Assembly (NCBI GenBank): GCA_944388405.1
Contig: CALXIQ010000009.1
Span: forward strand, 1-38,916
Direction of reading: 5' to 3'
Length of the DNA stretch: 38,916 bases
Source of the DNA: an uncultured Ruminococcus sp.
GTDB lineage: Bacteria; Bacillota; Clostridia; Oscillospirales; Ruminococcaceae
The notes beneath the pieces are model-generated. The model had not been told where the DNA came from. It did no database searches and worked only from the letters and a program-made list of their open reading frames with translations. Below are positions 25,179 through 33,455 of this stretch, piece by piece (position 1 is the first letter of the stretch; every line of letters starts with the position of its first letter). The position numbers and the translations under genes were made by a program.

Positions 25179-26699
25179 CTGGCAATAAAGCTTATTTTAA
25201 TAATCTGCGGAACAGCCGCCGGAATTATTCAGACCTGCGTAAATATTCCTCCGCTGTCGCTGATAATTTACGTACCTATGTTTTACAGCGTAATTTACAA
25301 TAAGACAATAACAGTGGGAAGATTCTCCCGGCTTAAAAGCTGGCACATATTTATATTTTTCATGCAGCTTGCCTCATGCTCGTTTCTTGTGACCATTTAC
25401 AAGCTTATGCCCCTGCCGAAGCTTGTGGGAATATTAATTGCGGCCGTGGCAGCGCTTGTACTGTCGATTTGGCTTACGCTGCTGACCTCAATACCCATAA
25501 GCTTTCTTGAAAAGATAAGATGCGGAAAAGTATGGGACATATTTGGATTCTGCGTTTTATACACTATCGGAGAATGGCTGTGCGAAAATGTCTTTGCCCT
25601 GTCTTTCCCATGGTCAACCGTTTCCCTGTCGGCAGTTTCGTGGCAGGAACTGATACAGTCCTCCGCTCTTTTGGGAGGAAAGTTTACGTCTTTTATTATT
25701 CTTGCTGTAAACGGACTTATCGCCTACGCACTCAGCAAAAAAAACATACGAATGCGGCTTTCCTGCGTAATCGTCGCAGTATCGGTGGTTGCCATAACGG
25801 TTTTTTACGGTGCAAACCACATACTTTATCTTAAAAACCTGACGGCTGAAAGCGGTGAAAATCTTAATGTTATGATAGCCCAGGACGATGTTGAGGGTAA
25901 TGAGAAATCAAAGTTGAAAGGAATAGAGGCTGTCGAGCGTTACCTTTCGCTGATAGATGAAAACTTTAAAGACAATACAGATTTTATTCTGCTTCCCGAA
26001 ACGGCGATTCCCAGAAGCTTTGATGAGCAGGCGGAGGAGTTTTCAGCTGTAATAAAGCTTGCCCGTGAAAAAAACGTAGTCATCTGCTCCGGGGCGTTTT
26101 GCGAGGACTCCCAAAAGACATACAATGCACTATATATTATAACTCCCGACGGCGCAGGGGAAAGACCTTATTACAAGCAGATTCTTGTTCCCTTCGGGGA
26201 AAGCATTCCCTTTGCGGGGATACTGGGCGTTTCAACACTTTCCTGCTGCGACGACGAGGAATATACTCAGCCTATACAAACCGATGATTATGAAATAGGC
26301 TGCGGAATTTGCATAGAAAGCATTTATCCGTCAATATTCAGAGAGCAGGCGGAGCAGGGTGGCGAATTTTTTATTATTCCCACAAACGATTCCTGGTTTG
26401 GCAAAAGCTTCGCCAGATATGCCCATTACCGCCACAGCATACTGAGAGCGGTTGAAAATCAGCGTTATACCCTCCGCTCGGGCAACTGCGGAATCTCTGC
26501 GGTAATAACCCCCTGGGGTGAAGAATCGTCGGCAATCAAAAGCTCTGAACGGGGAGTGATTTCCGACAGCATTAAGCTGCTTGATGAAAAAAGCATCTAC
26601 ACCGTAATGGGGGACGGATTATATATATCCCTTTGCGTGCTTTATCTTGCCATACGCTTTTTTATCTGCTCCACGAACTCAAAAATCAAGTCTGAATAA
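25179..26699 (+). CDS. lnt: Apolipoprotein N-acyltransferase-like protein
   Basis: A 506-residue Lnt-like enzyme, which would add a third acyl chain to the N-terminal cysteine of lipoproteins. An N-terminal block of about five or six membrane helices precedes a nitrilase-type domain with the triad Glu274 (LLPETAIP), Lys333 (YYKQILVPFGE) and Cys378 (GICIES). The first ATG in frame (25278) would cut off the first transmembrane helix. The frame stays open to a stop at 25173, and CTG at 25179 follows AGGTG by 6 bases, so I place the start there; this is uncertain. The 3' end overlaps the convergent galactosidase gene by 21 bases. Confidence 0.8.
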   Translation: MAIKLILIICGTAAGIIQTCVNIPPLSLIIYVPMFYSVIYNKTITVGRFSRLKSWHIFIFFMQLASCSFLVTIYKLMPLPKLVGILIAAVAALVLSIWLTLLTSIPISFLEKIRCGKVWDIFGFCVLYTIGEWLCENVFALSFPWSTVSLSAVSWQELIQSSALLGGKFTSFIILAVNGLIAYALSKKNIRMRLSCVIVAVSVVAITVFYGANHILYLKNLTAESGENLNVMIAQDDVEGNEKSKLKGIEAVERYLSLIDENFKDNTDFILLPETAIPRSFDEQAEEFSAVIKLAREKNVVICSGAFCEDSQKTYNALYIITPDGAGERPYYKQILVPFGESIPFAGILGVSTLSCCDDEEYTQPIQTDDYEIGCGICIESIYPSIFREQAEQGGEFFIIPTNDSWFGKSFARYAHYRHSILRAVENQRYTLRSGNCGISAVITPWGEESSAIKSSERGVISDSIKLLDEKSIYTVMGDGLYISLCVLYLAIRFFICSTNSKIKSE

Positions 26700-28811
26700 C
26701 CGTGCGGTATAAGGCTTTCTCAGCTGTACCGAAACGGAGGATGACTCCTTATTATAAGCAAATTTCTCCTCGTTGAAGGCGGGGTAAATGCAGCTTATTT
26801 CAGCGTCCCTGCCGCCGAGAAAAGCCACGGGAAGCTGACAGGTATCATCGCTTCCTTCACGCCTCCAGACGGCAAGATATGCGGTGTTTTCCACCCTCAG
26901 ACCCAGGGAAACCCACTCGTCCGAAAAGCTTGAGGTTCCAAGACTCCAGAAGGGCACGGCGTTTTTGATGTCGCCCCTTATTTTTCTGTAAACCGACAAG
27001 GCTTCCTTTACCAGCGCCTTTCTTTCCTCTTCGATATAGCCCAGATGCCCGCTCTGATGAACACGCAGCAACATGGCGTTTACCATATTGAATACAACCT
27101 CCTCCTTGTCGCCAGAGGTCATGGGATAGCTCCACACTGCCGACTGTTCGGGACAGAGGGCAGAGGGTGAGTTTGCCGCTATGGTGCAGTATTTTTTGTA
27201 ATCGTCCTGGTCGGAGGTGGACTGGATAGAATAGCGTGAAAGCATGGCGTAATCCATTCTCAGTCCGCCGGAGGAGCAGTTTTCGATAATAAGCTTGGGA
27301 TATTTTTTAAAAATGCCATCAAGCCATGCCAGATATGCTTTCTCATGCTGCAAAAGTCCGTCGCCCACGCTGTCGCAGCTTTGCTCGGTGCCAATGCCCG
27401 GTTCGATGTTGTAGTCCATCTTTATATAGCCTACTCCGTATTCCGAAACAAGCCTGTCTATTACTTTGTTTGCATGAGCGATAACTTTGGGATTTCTGAA
27501 ATCAAGCTGATATCTTGAGCGGTCGAAAACCCGCTTTCCGTGACGGGTAAAGAACCAGCTGTCGTCGCACACGGTTTCCGCCATTGGACATTTTATTCCC
27601 ATAACCTCAATTTCCAGCCAGACGCCGGGAATCATTCCCTTAGAGCGGATATAGTCAGTAACTTCTTTAAGCCCGTTGGGGAATCGTTTGCGGCTTTCCT
27701 GCCACTCGCCTACCCAGTCCCACCAGAAGCCATCGGCATACCATCCGGCGTCGATGCAGTAATATTCGCACCCTGCCTCAGCGGCGGCGTCTATAAGGGG
27801 CAGTTCCTTTTCGGTTGTGGGGTCAGCCCACAGGCAGTTCATGTAGTCGTTGAAGATTACCGCAAGTCTTTCGTTGTCGGCATTGCGGCGGCGTATTTTA
27901 CGGCGGTATCTGGTAAGCTCACCCATAGCGGCATCAAAGCAGTTAAAGCCGTTATCGCTGCTGCCTTTGCACACGCCTACGCCGCAGGGAACAGATTCAA
28001 AGCGGTCTCCCGGATTAAGCACTTTGCACCAGTGAGATTCAATCTCAGAAGGTCCTGAAAGCTGGAGATACAGATGTCCCTCTTGGTCGGAAATTTCCCA
28101 GTGCCACGAGCCGTTGTGCTCAATCTGCCAGAAAATTGCCGAGCCGGTTTCGGTGTTTTCAAGAAAACCCATAGGTATGTATTCCTTAGCCGACCAGTTT
28201 CCCACATTGGTAAAGCCGATAACCTTGGAGGAATGTTGATAATCCGTAGGTTGACAAAGTTCAACCCCCAGCTGAGGGAGGGTGTATTTTGTCCATTGCA
28301 GCTCCCTCTGCCACGAGTTGTGACATACCGAAAGCTCCAGCTTTTTATCCTGCGAAAGCAGGCCTTCCTTTTCGATTCCGTTAATGTTGAAGGATGATAC
28401 ATACTCAAGAGTCTGAGCTTCGCTGCCCCGGTTAGTCACGGTCGTCCACGTCCTTGCCACGGAAATGCCGTTATAAAACTGAAAATGTGAAACCGCCTCT
28501 ATTCCGGTTTCTTCGTCAAAGGTGGTAATCTCCAGCTTTCTGCCCAGCTGATTGGCGGTATCATTGAAATCCTTGAATTTCATTCTGTATCCCGGAGCGG
28601 TGACAATATACTTGTTGCCGTGACGCTCGTGGGGTCTGTCAAGTCCGGAAATATTCAGTTCTACCAGTCTGAAACCAAAAGTTCCGTTGCGTGAGGTAAT
28701 GTTCTTCCGGTCAAAGGGCAGGGCGGAGAAGTGAAGCAGCTTGGCTTCGTTGTCGTCGTTTATCTCCAGCGCAAAGTGTATTCCGTTTTCGCAAAGCTCT
28801 ATCATTTTCAT
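26679..28811 (-). CDS. GH36 alpha-galactosidase
   Basis: A 710-residue glycoside hydrolase family 36 enzyme, releasing alpha-galactose from raffinose-type oligosaccharides or galactomannan side chains. An N-terminal beta-sandwich (about residues 1-320) precedes the catalytic barrel with nucleophile Asp466 in IKMDYN, the NCSSGGLR motif, and the probable acid/base Asp534 in SDQDD. No signal peptide is present, so it is cytoplasmic and needs sugar import. I chose ATG 28811, 9 bases after AAAGG. It starts 37 bases after the coaBC stop on the same strand, with no clear terminator or promoter, so it may be read from the coaBC promoter. Confidence 0.93.
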   Translation of the reverse strand: MKMIELCENGIHFALEINDDNEAKLLHFSALPFDRKNITSRNGTFGFRLVELNISGLDRPHERHGNKYIVTAPGYRMKFKDFNDTANQLGRKLEITTFDEETGIEAVSHFQFYNGISVARTWTTVTNRGSEAQTLEYVSSFNINGIEKEGLLSQDKKLELSVCHNSWQRELQWTKYTLPQLGVELCQPTDYQHSSKVIGFTNVGNWSAKEYIPMGFLENTETGSAIFWQIEHNGSWHWEISDQEGHLYLQLSGPSEIESHWCKVLNPGDRFESVPCGVGVCKGSSDNGFNCFDAAMGELTRYRRKIRRRNADNERLAVIFNDYMNCLWADPTTEKELPLIDAAAEAGCEYYCIDAGWYADGFWWDWVGEWQESRKRFPNGLKEVTDYIRSKGMIPGVWLEIEVMGIKCPMAETVCDDSWFFTRHGKRVFDRSRYQLDFRNPKVIAHANKVIDRLVSEYGVGYIKMDYNIEPGIGTEQSCDSVGDGLLQHEKAYLAWLDGIFKKYPKLIIENCSSGGLRMDYAMLSRYSIQSTSDQDDYKKYCTIAANSPSALCPEQSAVWSYPMTSGDKEEVVFNMVNAMLLRVHQSGHLGYIEEERKALVKEALSVYRKIRGDIKNAVPFWSLGTSSFSDEWVSLGLRVENTAYLAVWRREGSDDTCQLPVAFLGGRDAEISCIYPAFNEEKFAYNKESSSVSVQLRKPYTARLFRLDF

Positions 28812-28848
28812 AATATCATGCCTTTCATTTATATTTTGTCTACGTGGA

Positions 28849-30036
28849 TTATAAGGTTTTAAGTTTGTCGATAATTTTGTGAGCGGCGTCGTCCTTTGAC
28901 ATAATATCAAGCTGCTCGCAGCCGCCTTTTGTTATCATGGTTATGATATTGGTGTCCCCTCCGAAACCTGAGCCCTCTGCGCTGAGGGAGTTGGCGCAAA
29001 TCATATCGCAGTGCTTTGATTCAAGCTTTTTTGCAGAGTTTTCAAGAACGTTGTCCGTTTCCATAGAAAATCCGCACAGAATCTGACCGGGGAGTTTGTG
29101 CTCACCCAGATATTTAAGAATATCCTGCGTCCGTTTAAGCTCTATTTTCATATCATCGTCGGATTTTTTTACCTTGCTGTCGTAGGTGACGGCAGGTGTG
29201 TAGTCTGAAACTGCAGCCGCTTTTATTATAATATCCTGCTCATCTGCCAGAGCAGTTACTGCGTTAAACATATCCTCGGCGGAGGTTACGTGTACAGTTT
29301 TGACAAACATAGGCGGCTTAATATCCATATGAGCACATACAAGGGTTACCTCGGCTCCTCTCAGCATTGCGGCTTTTGCTAAAGCGCAGCCCATTTTGCC
29401 GCTGGAATGATTGGTAATAAACCGCACCGGGTCGATTTTTTCTCTGGTAGCTCCGGCGGTCACCAGAACTTTTTTACCTGACAGGTCTTTTTCATAAGCT
29501 ATCTCTCTTATAATATATTCAAGCAAAGTCTGCTCGTCGGGCAGCTTTCCGTCGCCTATATCTCTGTTTGCCAGCATACCGTTTACGGGCTCTATTATTT
29601 CATATCCGAAATGTCTTAACTTTTCAATGTTGTGCTGCACAATGGGATTGTGAAGCATATTGTGGTTCATGGCTGGAGATATAATTTTCTTACAGGGGCA
29701 AGCCATAACCGTGGTGGTAAGCATATCGTCGGCGATGCCGTTGGCTATTTTCCCGATGACGTTTGCCGAAGAGGGAGCAATCATAACAACGTCCGCCTTT
29801 TTTGCCAGGGCGACGTGCTCAACGCTGTACTGAAAATTACGGTCAAAGGTGTCTATAAGGCATTTGTTCTGAGTTATGGTTTCAAAGGTTATGGGATTTA
29901 TAAACTGGGTGGCGTTTTGAGTCATCAGCACCTGAACGTCGCAGTGAAGTTTTGTAAGCATTCTTGCAAGATTTGCGATTTTATATGCGGCGATACTGCC
30001 TGTTACTCCTAAAACAACGGTTTTTCCTTTCAGCAT
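28849..30036 (-). CDS. coaBC: Bifunctional CoaBC (PPC synthetase / decarboxylase)
   Basis: A 395-residue CoaBC that couples phosphopantothenate to cysteine and decarboxylates the product in coenzyme A synthesis. The N-terminal flavoprotein CoaC half has His74 (SVEHVAL) and the PAMN motif; the C-terminal CoaB half has TAGATREKIDPVRFI, AAAVSDYTP and the KVKK lysine. In the CoaC half the position of the usual active-site cysteine (ACGD in E. coli, Cys158) reads ANRD, with Asn157. The ATG 30036 start follows AGGAGATG. It is divergent from a vitamin transporter component and coaX. Confidence 0.94.
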   Translation of the reverse strand: MLKGKTVVLGVTGSIAAYKIANLARMLTKLHCDVQVLMTQNATQFINPITFETITQNKCLIDTFDRNFQYSVEHVALAKKADVVMIAPSSANVIGKIANGIADDMLTTTVMACPCKKIISPAMNHNMLHNPIVQHNIEKLRHFGYEIIEPVNGMLANRDIGDGKLPDEQTLLEYIIREIAYEKDLSGKKVLVTAGATREKIDPVRFITNHSSGKMGCALAKAAMLRGAEVTLVCAHMDIKPPMFVKTVHVTSAEDMFNAVTALADEQDIIIKAAAVSDYTPAVTYDSKVKKSDDDMKIELKRTQDILKYLGEHKLPGQILCGFSMETDNVLENSAKKLESKHCDMICANSLSAEGSGFGGDTNIITMITKGGCEQLDIMSKDDAAHKIIDKLKTL

Positions 30037-30073
30037 ATATACATCTCCTGTGCGATAATAAAGTATTTTTAAT

Positions 30074-30082
30074 ATTATAACA
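30074..30082 (-). promoter_or_regulatory. Promoter element of coaBC
   Basis: An extended -10 box TGTTATAAT on the minus strand; no good -35 was recognised, which extended -10 promoters tolerate. Confidence 0.5.
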
Positions 30083-30122
30083 CAAAAAGACTGAAAAAGA
30101 TATAGATTTTCTGAAAAAAGTA

Positions 30123-30131
30123 TGCTATAAT
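30123..30131 (+). promoter_or_regulatory. Promoter element of the panT-like/coaX operon
   Basis: An extended -10 box (TGCTATAAT, hexamer 30126-30131) with only a weak -35 (TAGATT, 30103-30108). The leader to the next gene is about 155 bases. Confidence 0.6.
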
Positions 30132-30137
30132 ATAAGC

Positions 30138-30277
30138 GGCAGTTTAAGGCTTGCCTGCAAGCGGCTTCACGTTTCGCCCTGTCCGCAGATATTCTAAGTA
30201 ACGGAAATCTGACGCGCTTGCTTTGGCACACCTTTGCTCTGCTTTGTATTGTATCCTCGATTAGGAGGAATAATAAC
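30138..30277 (+). ncRNA. Long leader before the ECF S-component
   Basis: The leader is noncoding, richer in GC than other intergenic regions here, and contains GCTTGC-CT-GCAAGC (30149-30162) and CAGAT/ATCTG (30186-30190 with 30207-30211). No known riboswitch class was recognised. It ends at a strong AGGAGG (30263-30268). Confidence 0.35.
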
Positions 30278-30295
30278 ATGGAGGTATTTATATGA
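30278..30295 (+). other. Five-codon leader ORF MEVFI
   Basis: ATG 30278 stands 9 bases after AGGAGG and reads MEVFI before a TGA that overlaps the downstream ATG (ATGA, 30292-30295). Its first codons also supply GGAGG for the downstream start. Confidence 0.4.
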
Positions 30296-30918
30296 AAACA
30301 ACACTCAAAACAAAACAGCTTGTAATGCTGGGTCTGCTTACCGCAATTTTGCTGGTTATGGCGTATACTCCTCTTGGATACCTTAACATCGGACCTCTGG
30401 CAATATCCTTTAACGTTATTCCGGTGGCGTTGGCGGCGATTGTGCTTGGCCCGGTAGGAGGAGCAGTTGCAGGAGCGGTGTTCGGACTTACCAGCTTTCT
30501 GCAGTGTATAGGCGTGGGAGGCACCAGCGCAATGGGAGTTATTCTCTTTGAGATAAATCCGATTTTTGCGTTTGTACAGAGATTTGTCCCCAGAGTTCTG
30601 GACGGCTTCCTGCTGGGATTTATTTTTAAGGGAGTAAGAAAGGCTTCAAATATTTACCTTTCCTGCGCCGTTACGGGATTTTGCTCGGCGTTTCTCAATA
30701 CGGCTTTTTTCATGGCGGCTCTGGTTTTGCTTTACGGAAACACAGACTATGTTCGTGAGCTTATGGGCGGCATGAACGTAATACTGTTTATCTGCACATT
30801 TGTGGGAATAAATGCGGTTTGCGAAATGGCGGCTTCAACCCTTATAACCGGAGCGGTGGGAAGCGCATTATATAAGGCAAGGCTTATTCCCCCGGCGGTT
30901 AAGTCTGCCGCTTCTTGA
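30292..30918 (+). CDS. ECF transporter S component, probable pantothenate uptake (PanT-like)
   Basis: A 208-residue, six-helix membrane protein with the build of an energy-coupling factor S component: a vitamin-binding subunit that works with shared EcfA-EcfA'-T modules, not present in the window. The glycine-rich stretch near residues 58-80 and the first two helices fit this family. Its place between coaBC and coaX, both in coenzyme A synthesis, suggests pantothenate as substrate; this rests on context only. GGAGG lies 7 bases before ATG 30292. coaX follows after 27 bases. Confidence 0.82.
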   Translation: MKTTLKTKQLVMLGLLTAILLVMAYTPLGYLNIGPLAISFNVIPVALAAIVLGPVGGAVAGAVFGLTSFLQCIGVGGTSAMGVILFEINPIFAFVQRFVPRVLDGFLLGFIFKGVRKASNIYLSCAVTGFCSAFLNTAFFMAALVLLYGNTDYVRELMGGMNVILFICTFVGINAVCEMAASTLITGAVGSALYKARLIPPAVKSAAS

Positions 30919-30945
30919 TTAAAATTATTTTCGGAGGACGTTTAA

Positions 30946-31710
30946 ATGGTTCTGGCAGTTGATATAGGAAATTCAAATATAGTTATGGGTTGTTTCGAGA
31001 ACGATAAGATACTTTTTATCGAACGCCTGTCTACAAACAGAGCGGCAACGGCTCTTGAATATACCATTATGCTTAAAAATATTTTAGAGCTTAACGGAAT
31101 AAACCATATGGATTTTCAGGGTGGAATTATATCCTCCGTTGTTCCGTCGGTAACGTTCACGGTCAGAAATGCAATGGAGCGTCTTACCTGCAAAAAGGTA
31201 ATGATAGTAGGTCCCGGAATCAAGACTGGGCTTAAAATAATGCTTGACAATCCCGCTCAGTTGGGCAGCGACAGGGTAGCCGACGCTGTAGCGGCGATAA
31301 ATCTCTATCCGGTTCCTTGTATTATGATAGATATGGGCACTGCAACTACAATTTCCGTTATCGACAGTCAAAAGAATTTCCTTGGCGGTCTTATCACTCC
31401 GGGACTTATAACTTCCCTTGATTCTCTGACCGTCAGAACCTCTCAGCTTCCCAATATCAGCCTCGTGCCGCCTAAAAAGGTGATAGGCACAAACACAATC
31501 GACTGTATGCGCAGCGGTATAATCAACAGCACCGCCGCCAGCATAGACGGCGTTATCGACCGCATAGAGGAAGAGCTGGGGGAAAAGTGCACTGTTATCT
31601 CAACAGGCGGAATTGCAAAGACAATTATCCCCTTCTGCAAGCACAAAATTATTATCGATGACGAACTGCTGCTTAAAGGACTCCGTATCATTTACAACAA
31701 AAACAAATAG
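30946..31710 (+). CDS. coaX: Type III pantothenate kinase
   Basis: CoaX, which phosphorylates pantothenate in the first committed step of coenzyme A synthesis. The 254-residue protein shows DIGNSN at residues 5-10, the LGSDR segment and DMGTATT, motifs of the ASKHA-fold type III enzymes. Preceded by CGGAGGA before ATG 30946. It probably forms an operon with the ECF S component. A bidirectional terminator follows. Confidence 0.96.
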   Translation: MVLAVDIGNSNIVMGCFENDKILFIERLSTNRAATALEYTIMLKNILELNGINHMDFQGGIISSVVPSVTFTVRNAMERLTCKKVMIVGPGIKTGLKIMLDNPAQLGSDRVADAVAAINLYPVPCIMIDMGTATTISVIDSQKNFLGGLITPGLITSLDSLTVRTSQLPNISLVPPKKVIGTNTIDCMRSGIINSTAASIDGVIDRIEEELGEKCTVISTGGIAKTIIPFCKHKIIIDDELLLKGLRIIYNKNK

Positions 31711-31713
31711 CAA

Positions 31714-31773
31714 ATAAAAATCGGGCGAACGCCGTTATCTTTAAAGAATTACGGTGTTTGCCCGTTTTATTTT
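31714..31773. terminator. Bidirectional terminator between coaX and metK
   Basis: A 14-base-pair stem (31722-31735 with 31751-31764, two G-U pairs) has Ts on both sides, serving convergent coaX and metK. Confidence 0.85.
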
Positions 31774-31790
31774 GAAATATGCCGCCAAAA

Positions 31791-32963
31791 TTACTTTAAT
31801 GCGTCAAGCAGAGCCTGAACTCTGTCGGTTTTTTCCCATGCAACGCCCAGATCTTCACGTCCGATGTGTCCGTATGCGGCAAGCTTTTTGTACTGGGGCT
31901 TTCTCAGGTCAAGATCCCTGATAATTGCCGACGGACGAAGGTCGAATACTTTCTTTACCGCCTCGGCAAGCTGTTCGTCGGAGTATTTGCCTGTGCCGTA
32001 GGTGTCTATCATCACCGATACAGGATTAGCAACTCCTATAGCATATGCAAGCTCAACCTCGCACCGGCTGGCAAGTCCTGCGGCAACAATGTTCTTTGCC
32101 ACGTATCTTGCGGCGTAGGTTGCGGAACGGTCTACCTTTGTGGGGTCTTTGCCGGAAAATGCTCCGCCGCCGTGACGAGCGTATCCGCCGTAGGTGTCAA
32201 CGATAATTTTTCTGCCGGTAAGTCCGCTGTCACCCTGAGGTCCGCCGACTACAAAACGTCCGGTGGGGTTTACATAGTAGGTGGTATTCTCATCAAGCAG
32301 CTCGGCAGGGATAACCGCCTTGATTACATATTCGATAATATCCTTTCTTATCTGCTCCAGCGAAACCGCCTCGTCATGCTGAGAGGACACAACAACTGCG
32401 TCAACTCTTACCGGCTTTGAGCCGTCGTACTCAACGGTTACTTGAGTTTTTCCATCGGGTCTGAGATAGCTGAGAGTGCCGTTTTTTCTCACCTCAGTCA
32501 GCTTAAGCGCCAGCTTATGGGCAAGGGAAATTGGCATAGGCATAAGCTCGGGAGTTTCATCGCAGGCATATCCGAACATAATTCCCTGGTCGCCTGCGCC
32601 GATGTCGAACGCATTTTCCTCACGTCCCTCAAGTGCATTGTCAACGCCCATGGCAATATCGGGGGACTGCTTGTCTATTGAGGTGAACACCGAGCAGGTG
32701 TAGCCGTCAAAGCCGTATTTCGCACGGTCGTAGCCTATTTCCACAACCGTATCTCTCACAATCTGAGGAATATCCACAACCGCCTTGGTGGTTATCTCGC
32801 CCATGCACATAACGAAGCCGGTGGTGGTAACCGTTTCACAGGCAACCCTTGACATAGGGTCCTGAGCCAGCATTGCGTCCAGCACCGCATCGGAAATCTG
32901 GTCGCAGATTTTGTCGGGATGTCCTTCAGTTACCGACTCTGATGTAAATAGATGTCTTGACAT
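31791..32963 (-). CDS. metK: S-adenosylmethionine synthetase
   Basis: Methionine adenosyltransferase, forming SAM from methionine and ATP. The 390-residue product has the N-terminal [25 protein letters not shown] and [16 protein letters not shown] motifs, all intact. I chose ATG 32963, 7 bases after AGAGGT; the in-frame start at 32981 has no ribosome binding site. Expression is controlled by the SAM-I riboswitch upstream and a consensus promoter. Confidence 0.97.
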   Translation of the reverse strand: MSRHLFTSESVTEGHPDKICDQISDAVLDAMLAQDPMSRVACETVTTTGFVMCMGEITTKAVVDIPQIVRDTVVEIGYDRAKYGFDGYTCSVFTSIDKQSPDIAMGVDNALEGREENAFDIGAGDQGIMFGYACDETPELMPMPISLAHKLALKLTEVRKNGTLSYLRPDGKTQVTVEYDGSKPVRVDAVVVSSQHDEAVSLEQIRKDIIEYVIKAVIPAELLDENTTYYVNPTGRFVVGGPQGDSGLTGRKIIVDTYGGYARHGGGAFSGKDPTKVDRSATYAARYVAKNIVAAGLASRCEVELAYAIGVANPVSVMIDTYGTGKYSDEQLAEAVKKVFDLRPSAIIRDLDLRKPQYKKLAAYGHIGREDLGVAWEKTDRVQALLDALK

Positions 32964-33023
32964 TTGCATTACCTCTTTCATTTTATACTATGCATTTAAG
33001 GAAACCTCTCAAGAAAATCAGTG

Positions 33024-33167
33024 CATAAAAAAGGCGCTTCATTCCGAAGCGCCGAATTTTCTTCAAAATTCCTCATCTCTCGGAATACACCGCAGGAATT
33101 AGCACCTTAGCTTTATACTAGGTTGCCGGGCTTCACAGGACCTGTTCCTCCGCCACTCTTGATAAGG
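33024..33167 (-). ncRNA. SAM-I (S-box) riboswitch with terminator
   Basis: On the minus strand the aptamer spans 33167 to 33071. P1 pairs CCTTATC (33161-33167) with GATGAGG (33071-33077). The conserved core AAGAGTGGCGGAGG, GCCCGGCAACC and AAGGTGCTAATTCC is clear. It is followed by a terminator hairpin (33033-33040 with 33046-33053) and a T-run at 33026-33032. SAM binding is expected to favour termination and lower metK. Confidence 0.96.
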
Positions 33168-33187
33168 TATAAAATTATAACAATATT

Positions 33188-33216
33188 ATTATACAGCAAT
33201 CGACCCATTATGTCAA
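33188..33216 (-). promoter_or_regulatory. Consensus promoter of metK
   Basis: A perfect TTGACA (33211-33216), 17-base spacer and perfect TATAAT (33188-33193) on the minus strand, just upstream of the riboswitch. Confidence 0.9.
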
Positions 33217-33268
33217 TATGTATATTGCAGTGTTTGTAAATTTATTGTGAATACGTCACAGGTGGTCG

Positions 33269-33451
33269 TTATGCACGGCGCTTTACATCCGTCCGATTTG
33301 CGCAGTTGTTATTCTGTCCGCACCGACGATTGAAACAGTTGCAGCAATCGCCGCAGCAGTTGCCTTTAAAACTGCTGCGAAGAAAACGTATAAGTATTAC
33401 AACCGCCAAGGCTATAAGCAACAAGCAAAACGCTATGATAATATATTTCAT
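33269..33451 (-). CDS. FeoB-associated Cys-rich membrane protein
   Basis: A 60-residue protein with one N-terminal membrane helix (about residues 3-24) and a Cys-rich segment NCCGDCCNCFNRRC, ending in a basic tail. This matches the small FeoB-associated family found beside feoB in Firmicutes; its exact role in ferrous iron uptake is unknown. It begins 4 bases after the feoB stop. Confidence 0.88.
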   Translation of the reverse strand: MKYIIIAFCLLLIALAVVILIRFLRSSFKGNCCGDCCNCFNRRCGQNNNCANRTDVKRRA

Positions 33452-33455
33452 AAAA

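Noticed and set aside
27540..28058. 172-codon plus-strand ORF inside the alpha-galactosidase gene
   Set aside because: It is antisense to a conserved catalytic domain and has no independent support.
30037..30279. N-terminal extension of coaBC up to 30279
   Set aside because: The family N-terminus (KTVVLGVTGSIAAYK) and the AGGAG site both point to ATG 30036; the extension covers the divergent promoters.
31866..32420. 184-codon plus-strand ORF inside metK
   Set aside because: It is the antisense shadow of a highly conserved gene.
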